Below, piece after piece: positions 16,743 through 24,341 of a DNA stretch of 64,000 nt. The notes beneath the pieces were generated by a model. The model saw only the letters and a program-made list of their open reading frames with translations. It ran no database searches and was not told where the DNA came from. Position 1 is the first letter of the stretch; each line of letters starts with the position of its first letter. This stretch comes from CAXXXW01 sp963665555 (GTDB lineage Bacteria > Pseudomonadota > Alphaproteobacteria > Thalassobaculales > Thalassobaculaceae). The position numbers and the translations under genes were made by a program. The stretch lies in the NCBI GenBank assembly GCA_963665555.2, contig OY762308.1, positions 434,001 to 498,000 of the forward strand. The letters run 5' to 3'.

Positions 16743-18722
16743 ATGCCGGCGGAAATCCGGACCGTCGAGAACCTCGCGATCCCGCTCGCCGGCGGGCGGC
16801 GGCTGGCGGCGCGGCTCTGGCTCCCGGCGGACGGCCGCCCGGCGCCGGCGATCCTGGAGTACCTGCCCTACCGCAAGCGCGACGGCACCGCCGCCCGCGA
16901 CGCGACGACCCATCCCGTCTTCGCCGCCGCCGGCTACGCCTGCGTCCGGGTGGACATCGCGGGGACGGGCGAGTCGGACGGCGATTTCGACGACGAGTAC
17001 TCGGAACGGGAACTCGCGGACGGCGAGGCGGCGATCGCCTGGATCGCGCGGCAGCCCTGGTGCGACGGCGCGGTCGGCGCGATCGGCATTTCCTGGGGCG
17101 GCTTCAACGGCCTGCAACTCGCCTTCCGTCGGCCGCCGGCGCTGAAGGCGGTCGTCACCGCCTGTTCGAGCGTGGACCGCTACCGCGACGACATCCACTT
17201 CATGGACGGCTGCCTGCTGACCGACAATTTCGCCTGGGGCGCGCAGATGTCGGCCTGGCTGGCCCAGCCGCCGGACCCGGCGCTGCGCGACGACTGGCGC
17301 GCCGAATGGCTCCGGCGGATCGAGAACCTGCCGTTCCTCGCCGCCATGTGGCAGCGCCATCCGCTGCGCGACGGCTACTGGGCGCGCGGTTCGGTGGGCG
17401 AGGACTGGAGCGCGATCCGGGCGGCCGTGCTGGCGATCGGCGGCTGGGCGGACCCTTACGTCAACGCGCCGCCGGCGCTGGCGGCCAATCTCGACGCGCC
17501 GTGCAAGGCGCTGATCGGCCCGTGGGAGCACAAATACCCGCATATCGCGCGGATCGGCCCGGCGGACTTCCATGGCGAGGTCCTGCGCTGGTTCGACCGC
17601 TGGCTGAAGGGCGCGCCGAACGGCGCCGAGGACCTCCCCGCGCTTCGCGCCTTCGTCCAGGAGCACGACCCGCCGGCGCCCGAATACGCGCCCCGGAGCG
17701 GCCGCTGGATCGGCGAGGCGGAGTGGCCGTCGGCGAATGTCTCGGACCTGGTCCTGTATCCGTCCGGCGCGGAGCTCGGGCGGGCGCCGGGCGCGGGCGA
17801 ACGCCGGGTCTCGACGCCGCTGGAGGTCGGCGGCGCGGCCGGCTGCTGGTGCCCCGGAATGCGCGTCGGCGGCGAGATCGCGGGCGACCAGGCCGGGGAC
17901 GACGAATTGTCCGTCCGGTTCGACACGCCGCCGCTGGAGGCGCCGCTCGAACTGCTGGGGCGCGCCGCGCTGGAGATCGCGTTCACCGCCGACCGGCCGG
18001 CGGCGCAGCTCTGCGTCCGGCTTTGCGACGTGGCGCCGGACGGCGTGTCGCGGCGGATCGCCTGGCGGGTCGCCAACCTCGCGCTCGGGGACGACGGGCG
18101 GACGGCGGCGCCGTTGCGGCCGGGCCGGGTCCGCCGGGCGCGGATCGCGCTCGCCCAGTGCGCCCATCGCCTGCGGGCGGGCCATCGCCTGCGCCTCGCC
18201 CTCTCGACGAGCTACTGGCCGACGGTCTGGCCGGCGCCGGAAACGGCGGCGGCGACGCTCCGCCTCGCGGAATGCCGGCTGGTCCTGCCCGAACGCGGGG
18301 CGGCGGGCGAAATCGATCCGGCCGCGCCGGCGCCGCCGAGGCCGTTCCCCGCCCCCGGCGCCGAGGCGTTGCGGGAGCCGTTCCACCGCGCGGCCGAATG
18401 GATCGACGCCGGCGGCGCCCATGTCCGCGAGACGGAGGACGATTTCGGCCTGTTCCGCGATCCCGGGCACGGGCTGGAGACCGGGAGCCGCGTCGTCCAG
18501 CGCCATGCCGTCCGCCCCGGCGACCCGCTCTCGGCGCGCCACGAGGTCGAGTGGCGGCGCGAACTGCGCCGGGACGGCCGGTCGCTCCAGGTCGATTGCG
18601 AAAGCGAAATGACGTGCGACGCCCGTGTCTTCACGCTGCGCCGCCGGCTCGCGGCCCGCGAGGACGGCGCCGTCGTCCTCGACCGGCGCTGGCGCGAGGA
18701 CATCCCGCGCGGGCTTCTCTGA
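16743..18722 (+). CDS. CocE/NonD-family hydrolase (peptidase S15-like)
   Basis: Serine hydrolase of 659 residues with an N-terminal alpha/beta domain. The nucleophile is Ser117 in IGISWGGFNG. The early stretch EYLPYRKRDGT is a hallmark of the CocE/X-Pro dipeptidyl-peptidase family. The following beta-sandwich domain contains FDTPPLEAPLELLGR. A C-terminal segment of about 130 residues beyond that (from the ERGAAGE region) makes it longer than simple cocaine-esterase-like members. It probably cleaves an ester or amide in the catabolic run it closes. A GGGGGAGGG element precedes ATG 16743. Confidence 0.9.
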   Translation: MPAEIRTVENLAIPLAGGRRLAARLWLPADGRPAPAILEYLPYRKRDGTAARDATTHPVFAAAGYACVRVDIAGTGESDGDFDDEYSERELADGEAAIAWIARQPWCDGAVGAIGISWGGFNGLQLAFRRPPALKAVVTACSSVDRYRDDIHFMDGCLLTDNFAWGAQMSAWLAQPPDPALRDDWRAEWLRRIENLPFLAAMWQRHPLRDGYWARGSVGEDWSAIRAAVLAIGGWADPYVNAPPALAANLDAPCKALIGPWEHKYPHIARIGPADFHGEVLRWFDRWLKGAPNGAEDLPALRAFVQEHDPPAPEYAPRSGRWIGEAEWPSANVSDLVLYPSGAELGRAPGAGERRVSTPLEVGGAAGCWCPGMRVGGEIAGDQAGDDELSVRFDTPPLEAPLELLGRAALEIAFTADRPAAQLCVRLCDVAPDGVSRRIAWRVANLALGDDGRTAAPLRPGRVRRARIALAQCAHRLRAGHRLRLALSTSYWPTVWPAPETAAATLRLAECRLVLPERGAAGEIDPAAPAPPRPFPAPGAEALREPFHRAAEWIDAGGAHVRETEDDFGLFRDPGHGLETGSRVVQRHAVRPGDPLSARHEVEWRRELRRDGRSLQVDCESEMTCDARVFTLRRRLAAREDGAVVLDRRWREDIPRGLL

Positions 18723-18743
18723 CCCGCCCGCCCCGGTCCGCGC

Positions 18744-18760
18744 GCCCGGGCCGGCCGGGC
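18744..18760. terminator. Short GC hairpin between convergent cocE-like gene and lexA
   Basis: A 6-bp stem (GCCCGG/CCGGGC) with a 5-base loop lies in the 46-base gap between two convergent genes. There is no T-run on either side, so a bidirectional intrinsic terminator is only a guess from position and symmetry. Confidence 0.25.
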
Positions 18761-18768
18761 CGCCCGCG

Positions 18769-19479
18769 TCAGTACTTGCGGATCAGCCCCACCAGCCGGC
18801 CCTGCACCTTCACCTGGTCGGGGCGGAAGATGCGGGTCTCGTAGGCCGGGTTCGCCGGCTCCAGCGCGACGGCGCGGGCGCGGCGGCGCAGGCGTTTCAG
18901 CGTCGCCTCGTTGTTCTCGATCAGCGCCACCACGATGGCCCCGTTCTCGGCCGTGTCGCAGCGCCGGACGATCGCCGTGTCGCCGTCGAGGATGCCGGCG
19001 TCCACCATCGAATCGCCCTCGACCTCCAGCGCGTAGTGGTCCCCCGATCCGAGCAGGCCCGCCGGCGCCTCCACCGTGGTGTCGTAGTCGCGCAGCGCCT
19101 CGATCGGCGTGCCGGCGGCGATCCGCCCGTAGAGCGGCAGCGAGACCGCCTCTCCCGCGCCCGCGCCGGTCCGCGCGGCGGCCCGGGGGAAGTTGCCGGC
19201 GATGACGTTGGGCGAGAACCCCTCGCCGGTCGGCCGGCCGCGCCGGCCCGCCGGGGCGGCCGCGCTTTCGGGCAGTTTCAGCACTTCGAGCGCGCGCGCG
19301 CGGTGCGGCAGGCGGCGGATGAACCCGCGCTCCTCCAGCGCCGTGACGAGGCGGTGGACGCCGGATTTGGACTTCAGTCCCAGCGCGTCCTTCATTTCGT
19401 CGAAGGAGGGCGACACGCCGGTCTCCCTCAGGCGCCGGTCGATGAAGACGATCAGTTCGTGCTGTTTCCTGGTGAGCAT
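18769..19479 (-). CDS. lexA: SOS regulator LexA
   Basis: LexA represses SOS genes and cleaves itself when RecA is activated. The N-terminal winged helix-turn-helix (MLTRKQHELIVFIDRRLRE) is followed by a Gly/Ala/Pro-rich linker. The autoproteolysis loop is LPLYGRIAAGTPIEA with the scissile Ala122-Gly123 bond. The dyad is Ser157 (VEGDSMVDAG) and Lys195 (EATLKRL). ATG 19479 is preferred over 19512 because MLTRKQ is the conserved beginning and GGAGG sits just upstream. At 236 residues it has the slightly long alphaproteobacterial form. An SOS box lies in its promoter. Confidence 0.97.
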   Translation of the reverse strand: MLTRKQHELIVFIDRRLRETGVSPSFDEMKDALGLKSKSGVHRLVTALEERGFIRRLPHRARALEVLKLPESAAAPAGRRGRPTGEGFSPNVIAGNFPRAAARTGAGAGEAVSLPLYGRIAAGTPIEALRDYDTTVEAPAGLLGSGDHYALEVEGDSMVDAGILDGDTAIVRRCDTAENGAIVVALIENNEATLKRLRRRARAVALEPANPAYETRIFRPDQVKVQGRLVGLIRKY

Positions 19480-19524
19480 GGCGGCCTCCGGCGGCGATGA
19501 ACGAACGGGCAACCGATTCGCCCC

Positions 19525-19539
19525 GTTCTATGTTGGTTC
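19525..19539 (-). promoter_or_regulatory. LexA operator (alphaproteobacterial SOS box)
   Basis: A direct repeat GTTC-N7-GTTC lies at 19525-19528 and 19536-19539 on the plus strand (GAAC-N7-GAAC in the direction of lexA). It is 45-60 bases upstream of the lexA ATG. This is the canonical LexA-binding sequence of Alphaproteobacteria and indicates autoregulation. A further tandem GAAC-GAAC lies at 19498-19505. Confidence 0.85.
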
Positions 19540-19626
19540 CGAGGCCCCGTCAACCGCGTTTTTTCGCCCTCCGCGCCGCCGGCTCCCGCGCCGCCGGTTT
19601 CCGCCGCCGGCCGGTCCGCCGCCGCC

Positions 19627-20673
19627 CTACAGGTCGAGCTTGTAGAACCGGGCGGCGGTGTCGTGGAACATCGCCCGCTTCTCGTCCGCCGACGCCCCGG
19701 CGGCGATGCGCTTGAAGGCGTTCCAGTAGACCGCGTAGCTCGACGTGACCTTGTCCACCGGGAAGTTGCTCTCGAACATGCAGCGCTCCGGCCCGAACGC
19801 CTCGATGCAGGTCTCGAACCACGGCCGCCAGGTCTCGGCGAGTTCGGCCGAGCCGGGCGGGGCCGCGCGCTCCTCGAACTTGTAGCCGTTGACGATCATG
19901 CCGAGGCCGCCGAGCTTGGCGTGCATGTTGCCGCGCCTGGCCAGTTCGCGCATGTCGGCTTGCCAGCGCGGGAAAATCTCGTCCCGCCTGCCGGCGTAGG
20001 GGCCGATCCCCATCGGCCCGGCGAAGTGGTTCATCACGATCCGCTGGTCCGGGAAGGCGTCGGCCAGACCCGCGACATCCGCGATCTGCGTGTGGTACAG
20101 CCACGCCTCGAAGGACAGGTCGAAATCGGCCAGTTTCGCGAACCCCTCGCGGAACGCCGGGTCGGCGTAAATGTGCGGCGGCGGATCGGTGTGGGAGTTG
20201 TTGATGTCCGGGCTGGGGTCGTGCCCCGCGCCGTAGCGCGTGCCGCGGAAGCGCCCGTTCCCGGCCGCGACCAGCGCCGCCAGCACCTCCTCCGCCGCGC
20301 CGCCGAGCGTGAGGTCGGCGAAGCCGACGATGCCGGCGCACACCTTCGTCGAACCGTATTTGCCCGACGCGCTCATCGCCGCGACGCCGTTGACGAACTC
20401 GACCTCGCCCACCGGGCGCAGGCGCTCCGGCCCGCCGGCGCGGAACATGGACGCGCATTCGAGGAACACGGTGGCGACGACGTTGTGGCCGCTGTCCAGG
20501 TCCTCCAGCAACTCGTCCAGCAGGTAGCGCCGCCCCGGCATGTCCCAGAGGTGGTGGTGCGGATCGACGATGGGCAGGTCCGGTTCGAGGATCTCCTCCT
20601 CGACCAGCGCCAGCCAGTCCGGCCGGGGCGCCGGGATGCGGGATTCGAGCCGGGACGCGCCGTCGCTTGCCAT
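19627..20673 (-). CDS. Amidohydrolase family protein (amidohydrolase_2)
   Basis: TIM-barrel metal-dependent hydrolase of 348 residues. The metal-binding His-x-His is residues 39-41 in IVDPHHHLWDMPG, a start typical of the lactonase/decarboxylase-like amidohydrolase_2 group. Later landmarks are RIVMNHFAGPMG and FESNFPVDK, the C-terminal strand with the last metal-side Asp. Start 20673 is chosen for GGAGG five bases upstream; the longer in-frame start at 20754 would run into the divergent promoter region. The gene sits between lexA and a putative toxin-antitoxin pair. Substrate unknown, perhaps a lactone or a decarboxylatable acid. Confidence 0.87.
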   Translation of the reverse strand: MASDGASRLESRIPAPRPDWLALVEEEILEPDLPIVDPHHHLWDMPGRRYLLDELLEDLDSGHNVVATVFLECASMFRAGGPERLRPVGEVEFVNGVAAMSASGKYGSTKVCAGIVGFADLTLGGAAEEVLAALVAAGNGRFRGTRYGAGHDPSPDINNSHTDPPPHIYADPAFREGFAKLADFDLSFEAWLYHTQIADVAGLADAFPDQRIVMNHFAGPMGIGPYAGRRDEIFPRWQADMRELARRGNMHAKLGGLGMIVNGYKFEERAAPPGSAELAETWRPWFETCIEAFGPERCMFESNFPVDKVTSSYAVYWNAFKRIAAGASADEKRAMFHDTAARFYKLDL

Positions 20674-20747
20674 GTGAGCCTCCGTCTTCGCCGGAAATCC
20701 TGTCGCGGCCGCGACGATAGCACGGCGCGGCGGGCCGGTTGGAAATC

Positions 20748-20775
20748 TTGACAAGCGCCGCCGACGGCGAAAAAT
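20748..20775 (+). promoter_or_regulatory. Putative sigma-70 promoter of the Panacea-domain gene
   Basis: A perfect TTGACA (20748-20753) is followed 16 bases later by AAAAAT (20770-20775, 4 of 6 matches to the -10 consensus). This is in an otherwise GC-rich stretch divergent from the amidohydrolase gene. It lies about 60 bases before the Panacea ATG, which has its own GGAGG (20828-20832). Confidence 0.45.
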
Positions 20776-20837
20776 GGCGCTCCCGGGCGCGGGCGGCTTG
20801 CGGTTTCCGGGGCGGTAGGGCGAACACGGAGGCGTTC

Positions 20838-21347
20838 ATGGTCGATGGCGAACGGCGAACGGTTTCCGATAGCCGCGCACCGGCCTACGACAGTCGGCGG
20901 GTCGCCAACGAATTTATCCGCGCCGCCGCCCAGGAGGGGCGCGGCCTGTCGATCATGACCCTCCTGAAGTTCGTCTATATCGCGCACGGATGGACATTGG
21001 CGCTGCTGGATCGCCCGCTTATCACCGATCTGGCCGAGGCATGGCGGTACGGTCCCGTCGTGCCGAGCGTTTACTTCGGTTTCAGACCGCAGGGCGTTTA
21101 CAACCTGAGACCCGCGAACCTGATAGAGAGCGACCTCGATGAGGATGCCGAAAGCATGACGATCCAGACATATAAAAGATATGGAAATTTGACGCCTTTC
21201 CAATTGTCCGGCATAACCCATGTCAAGGGCGGGCCGTGGGATCGGATAATCAAGACCAAGGGACATGGAGCGGAAATTCCCAATGATGTCATACGCGATC
21301 ATTATGTCGGTAAATTGGAAAGATGGAAAAATCTCAATGGAAAATAA
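20838..21347 (+). CDS. Panacea-domain (DUF4065, SocA/GepA-like) protein, probable antitoxin
   Basis: Panacea-domain protein of 169 residues. Landmarks are an N-terminal helix pair with SIMTLLKFVYIAHGWTLALL, then EAWRYGPVVPSVYFGFR (the conserved YGP motif) and a C-terminal WDRIIKTKGHGAEIPND. Known Panacea proteins (PanA, SocA) neutralise very diverse neighbouring toxins, often membrane-active ones. ATG 20838 has GGAGG five bases upstream. The stop overlaps a gene for a two-helix membrane protein by 11 bases, giving an antitoxin-first operon. Codons are far less GC-biased than in the flanking trp/moe genes, so it is probably acquired. Confidence 0.82.
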   Translation: MVDGERRTVSDSRAPAYDSRRVANEFIRAAAQEGRGLSIMTLLKFVYIAHGWTLALLDRPLITDLAEAWRYGPVVPSVYFGFRPQGVYNLRPANLIESDLDEDAESMTIQTYKRYGNLTPFQLSGITHVKGGPWDRIIKTKGHGAEIPNDVIRDHYVGKLERWKNLNGK

Positions 21348-21741
21348 AAACTCCATGGACTCGATACCACCGGATGTCGATACGCCGGAGCAACGCGACG
21401 AAGCGGCAAGATTGGACGACAGCAGCCGTGATCGTTTGTTTGCGGGCCGGATACAAAGTCAAACTTTTTGGCTTAGATGGGTTGGTGTCGGATTGGCTGT
21501 TCTGGTGATCCTGGGTTTGGCGTTTCTCGTCTTCGAATCGCTGTTTCATTGGGTTTGGCCGGACCGCGCAAGCGCCGACGCGAACCTGCAAATCGCCGCG
21601 GTCGTCGCGCCGATTGTCGCGATTGCGACAATCGTCGTATTCGTCCTGATCGGCGCGTTTCGCGGCTTCCGCGATCGGGACGCGGACAACCTGCCGGTGG
21701 TGGCCCTGCTTGGAGACCTGACAAACCGGATGAGCCAATAG
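21337..21741 (+). CDS. Two-helix membrane protein, candidate toxin partner of the Panacea gene
   Basis: Protein of about 134 residues that I do not recognise by family. A polar N-terminus of about 45 residues is followed by two strong transmembrane segments (WVGVGLAVLVILGLAFLVF and IAAVVAPIVAIATIVVFVLI) joined by a short Trp/Asp-containing loop. It ends with a short cytoplasmic tail. ATG 21337 overlaps the Panacea stop; ATG 21355 is an alternative. Position after a Panacea antitoxin and small size with membrane helices match membrane-depolarising PanT toxins, but activity is inference. Like its partner it is relatively AT-rich. It could instead be an unrelated membrane protein. Confidence 0.65.
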   Translation: MENKNSMDSIPPDVDTPEQRDEAARLDDSSRDRLFAGRIQSQTFWLRWVGVGLAVLVILGLAFLVFESLFHWVWPDRASADANLQIAAVVAPIVAIATIVVFVLIGAFRGFRDRDADNLPVVALLGDLTNRMSQ

Positions 21742-21779
21742 GCGCTGGCGCTCGATGTCGCCGAAAGGGTCGCGCGGGC

Positions 21780-23036
21780 CTAGATTCCGCCCGGTCCGGT
21801 CGGGAAGGCGAGGGTTTCCATCCACTCCCCGGCCGCGCGCGGGGGGTCGCGCGGCGGGCGCGGGACGAGGCAGTCGGCCCGGGCGAGGCGGGCCAGCATG
21901 GAACTGTCCTGCCGGTCGAAGGGATCGACGACGCGCTCGCCCGCCGCGTCGGTCGAAAGCGTCGCGCGCAGGTAGTCCTGGCGGCGGTCGTTCGCCGCCA
22001 GCGGGCGGGCCAGCCGGGCGCGCGGGTTCGGCGCGGCCGGCCGCTCCAGGCCGAGCATCGCCTCGATGGCCGGGCGGACGAACACCAGGCCGCACACCAG
22101 CGTCGAGACCGGGTTGCCCGGCAGGCCGACCATCGGCGTCCCCCCGATCCGCCCGAAGATCAGCGGCTTGCCCGGCCGCATGGCGATGCGCCAGAAATCG
22201 ACCTCCAGCCCGTCCGGCCCGAGCGCCTCCGGCCCCAGCGCCGCCTGGATCAGGTCGTGCTCGCCCACCGAGGCGCCGCCGGTGGTCAGCAGCAGGTCGG
22301 CCCCCCGCGCGCCGCGCGCCATCCGCTGGATGCCCTCCACCGTGTCCGGCGCGATGCCGAGCGCGACCGGCTCGCCGCCGCAGGCGCGCACAAGCGCGGC
22401 GAGCGCGTAGCCGTTCGAGCTGACGATCCGGCCGGGACCCAGCTCCTCGCCCGGACGCGCGATCTCGTCGCCCGTCGCGAGGATGGCGACCCGCGGGCGC
22501 CGCCGCACCGCGAGCCAGGGCAGGTTCATCGCGGCGGCCAGCCCCACGTCGCGGGCGGTCAGCGCGCGGCCGGCCGGAACGCCGGTCTCGCCCGCCCGGA
22601 AGTCGAGGCCGGCGGGGCGGATGTAGCGGCCCGCCGGCGCGCCCTCGCGCACCTCGATCCGCGCGCCGTCGCGCTCCGCCTCGGCGTCCGCGTCCTCCTG
22701 GACGACGATGGCGTCGGCCCCGTCGGGCACCTGGCCGCCGGTGAAGATTCGCACCGCCTCGCCGGGGCCGACCGTCCCCGCGAAGGCGCGGCCGGCCGGC
22801 GCGCTCCCGATCCGCGTGAGCGCGGCGGGGACCGCGGCGACATCGGCCGCCCGCACGGCGTAGCCGTCCATCGCCGAGACCGCCCAGGGCGGCTGGTCGC
22901 GCCGCGCCCGGGCCGGCTCCGCCAGCACGCGGCCCAGCGCGGCGTCCACCGAAACCTCCTCGCCCGGCATGAGCGGCATCGCCGCCAGGATGCGCGCCAG
23001 CGCCTCCTCGACCGGCAGCAGCGGTTCAGGCGCCAC
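21780..23036 (-). CDS. moeA: Molybdopterin molybdotransferase MoeA
   Basis: MoeA inserts molybdate into adenylylated molybdopterin in molybdenum-cofactor synthesis. It has 418 residues, the usual length. Landmarks: N-terminal VEEALARILAAMPLM, the conserved WAVSAMDGYAVRA, IFTGGQVPDGADAIVVQEDA, the MoCF domain motif LLTTGGASVGEHDLI, and MVGLPGNPVS near the C-terminus. The start overlaps moaC by 11 bases. It is the last gene of the trpG-trpD-trpC-moaC-moeA unit. In many Alphaproteobacteria lexA follows immediately; here other genes intervene. Confidence 0.96.
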   Translation of the reverse strand: MAPEPLLPVEEALARILAAMPLMPGEEVSVDAALGRVLAEPARARRDQPPWAVSAMDGYAVRAADVAAVPAALTRIGSAPAGRAFAGTVGPGEAVRIFTGGQVPDGADAIVVQEDADAEAERDGARIEVREGAPAGRYIRPAGLDFRAGETGVPAGRALTARDVGLAAAMNLPWLAVRRRPRVAILATGDEIARPGEELGPGRIVSSNGYALAALVRACGGEPVALGIAPDTVEGIQRMARGARGADLLLTTGGASVGEHDLIQAALGPEALGPDGLEVDFWRIAMRPGKPLIFGRIGGTPMVGLPGNPVSTLVCGLVFVRPAIEAMLGLERPAAPNPRARLARPLAANDRRQDYLRATLSTDAAGERVVDPFDRQDSSMLARLARADCLVPRPPRDPPRAAGEWMETLAFPTGPGGI

Positions 23037-23502
23037 GCCACTCTCCCGACTTGCCGCCGGCCTTGTGGACCAGGCGGATGTTCTCGATCCGCATTCCCCG
23101 GTCCGCCGCCTTGCACATGTCGTAAACCGTGAGCGCGGCCACCGCGACGGCGGTGAGCGCCTCCATCTCCACCCCGGTGCGCCCGTCGAGCTTGCAGGTG
23201 GCGGTAATGTCCACCGCGTCGCGCTCCGGCGCGAGCGAAAGCTCCACCTTGACCGACGACAGCGACAGCGGGTGGCAGAGCGGGATCAGGTCCGGCGTCC
23301 GCTTCGCGCCCATGATCCCGGCGAGCCGGGCGACCGAGAGCACGTCGCCCTTCGCCACGCCGCCGCCGGCGATCAGGGCCAGCGTCTCCGGCGCCATCGA
23401 CACGCCGCCGGCGGCGGTCGCCGTGCGGGCGGTGACGGGCTTGGCCGAGACATCGACCATCGCCGCGTCGCCCTTCTCGTCGAAATGGGTAAACGCGCTC
23501 AT
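23026..23502 (-). CDS. moaC: Cyclic pyranopterin monophosphate synthase MoaC
   Basis: MoaC works with MoaA to make cyclic pyranopterin monophosphate from GTP, the first stage of molybdenum-cofactor synthesis. The 158-residue protein shows the expected MVDVSAKPVTARTATAAGG start and the conserved GAKRTPDLIPLCHPLSLSS. The active-site region MEALTAVAVAALTVYDMCKA is followed by a Lys-rich C-terminus. ATG 23502 overlaps the trpC stop (ATGA at 23499-23502), so it is coupled to the tryptophan genes. Confidence 0.96.
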   Translation of the reverse strand: MSAFTHFDEKGDAAMVDVSAKPVTARTATAAGGVSMAPETLALIAGGGVAKGDVLSVARLAGIMGAKRTPDLIPLCHPLSLSSVKVELSLAPERDAVDITATCKLDGRTGVEMEALTAVAVAALTVYDMCKAADRGMRIENIRLVHKAGGKSGEWRGA

Positions 23503-24341
23503 TCCGCCGCCCTCGCCCCGGCCTCGCGCGCCGGGCCCTCCCCGGCCGGAAGGGGATCGGCCAGCAGCGCCCGCGTCGCCGCCGCGACATCCGCCTCGCG
23601 CATCAGCGACTCGCCGACCAGGAAGCGCCGCGCCCCGGCCCGCGCCGCGCGGGCGAGGTCGGCCGGGACGCGCAGGCCGCTTTCGCAGACCGCGGCCCGG
23701 TCCGGCGGCACGCGCGGGGCCAGCCGCTCCGTCGTCGAAAGGTCGGTCTCCATGGTGCGGAGGTCGCGGTTGTTGATCCCCACCAGCCGCGCGTCGAGGC
23801 GCAGCGCGCGCTCCAGCTCCGCCTCGTCGTGGATTTCGGCGAGCGTGTCCATGCCCCGCTCCGCCGCCGCCGCCTCCAGTTCGGCGGCCTGCCCGTCCTC
23901 CAGCGCGGCCAGGATGAGCAGCACGCAGTCCGCGCCCAGCGCGCGGGCCTCCGCGACCTGGTAGGGGTCGAGCATGAAGTCCTTGCGCAGGACGGGCAGG
24001 GGGGCGGCCGCCCGCGCGGCGGGGAGGTATTCGTCGCGGCCCTGGAAATACGGCTCGTCCGTCAGCACCGAAAGGCAGGCCGCGCCGCCGCCGGCATAGG
24101 CGGCGGCCAGCGCCGGCGGATCGAAATCGGCCCGGATCAGCCCCTTGCTGGGCGAGGCCTTCTTGATCTCGGCGATCAGGCCGTAACCGCCTTCCGCCGC
24201 CGCGTCCAGCGCGCGGGCGAAGCCGCGCGGGGCCGGGGCCGCGCGCGCCGCCGCCTCGACCTCCGAAAGCGGGCGCTCGCGCTTGCGCCGGGCGATGTGG
24301 TCGCGCTTGTCCGCGCAGATGCGCGCCAGCACGCCGCTCAT
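23499..24341 (-). CDS. trpC: Indole-3-glycerol phosphate synthase TrpC
   Basis: TrpC closes the indole ring in tryptophan synthesis, converting carboxyphenylaminodeoxyribulose phosphate to indole-3-glycerol phosphate. It has 280 residues and a TIM barrel. Conserved stretches are GLIAEIKKASPSKGLI, VLRKDFMLDPYQV, LVGINNRDLRTM and VCESGLRV. ATG 24341 overlaps the trpD stop (ATGA). The stop overlaps the moaC start. The last 20 or so residues are a low-complexity Ala/Gly/Pro extension. Confidence 0.96.
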   Translation of the reverse strand: MSGVLARICADKRDHIARRKRERPLSEVEAAARAAPAPRGFARALDAAAEGGYGLIAEIKKASPSKGLIRADFDPPALAAAYAGGGAACLSVLTDEPYFQGRDEYLPAARAAAPLPVLRKDFMLDPYQVAEARALGADCVLLILAALEDGQAAELEAAAAERGMDTLAEIHDEAELERALRLDARLVGINNRDLRTMETDLSTTERLAPRVPPDRAAVCESGLRVPADLARAARAGARRFLVGESLMREADVAAATRALLADPLPAGEGPAREAGARAAE

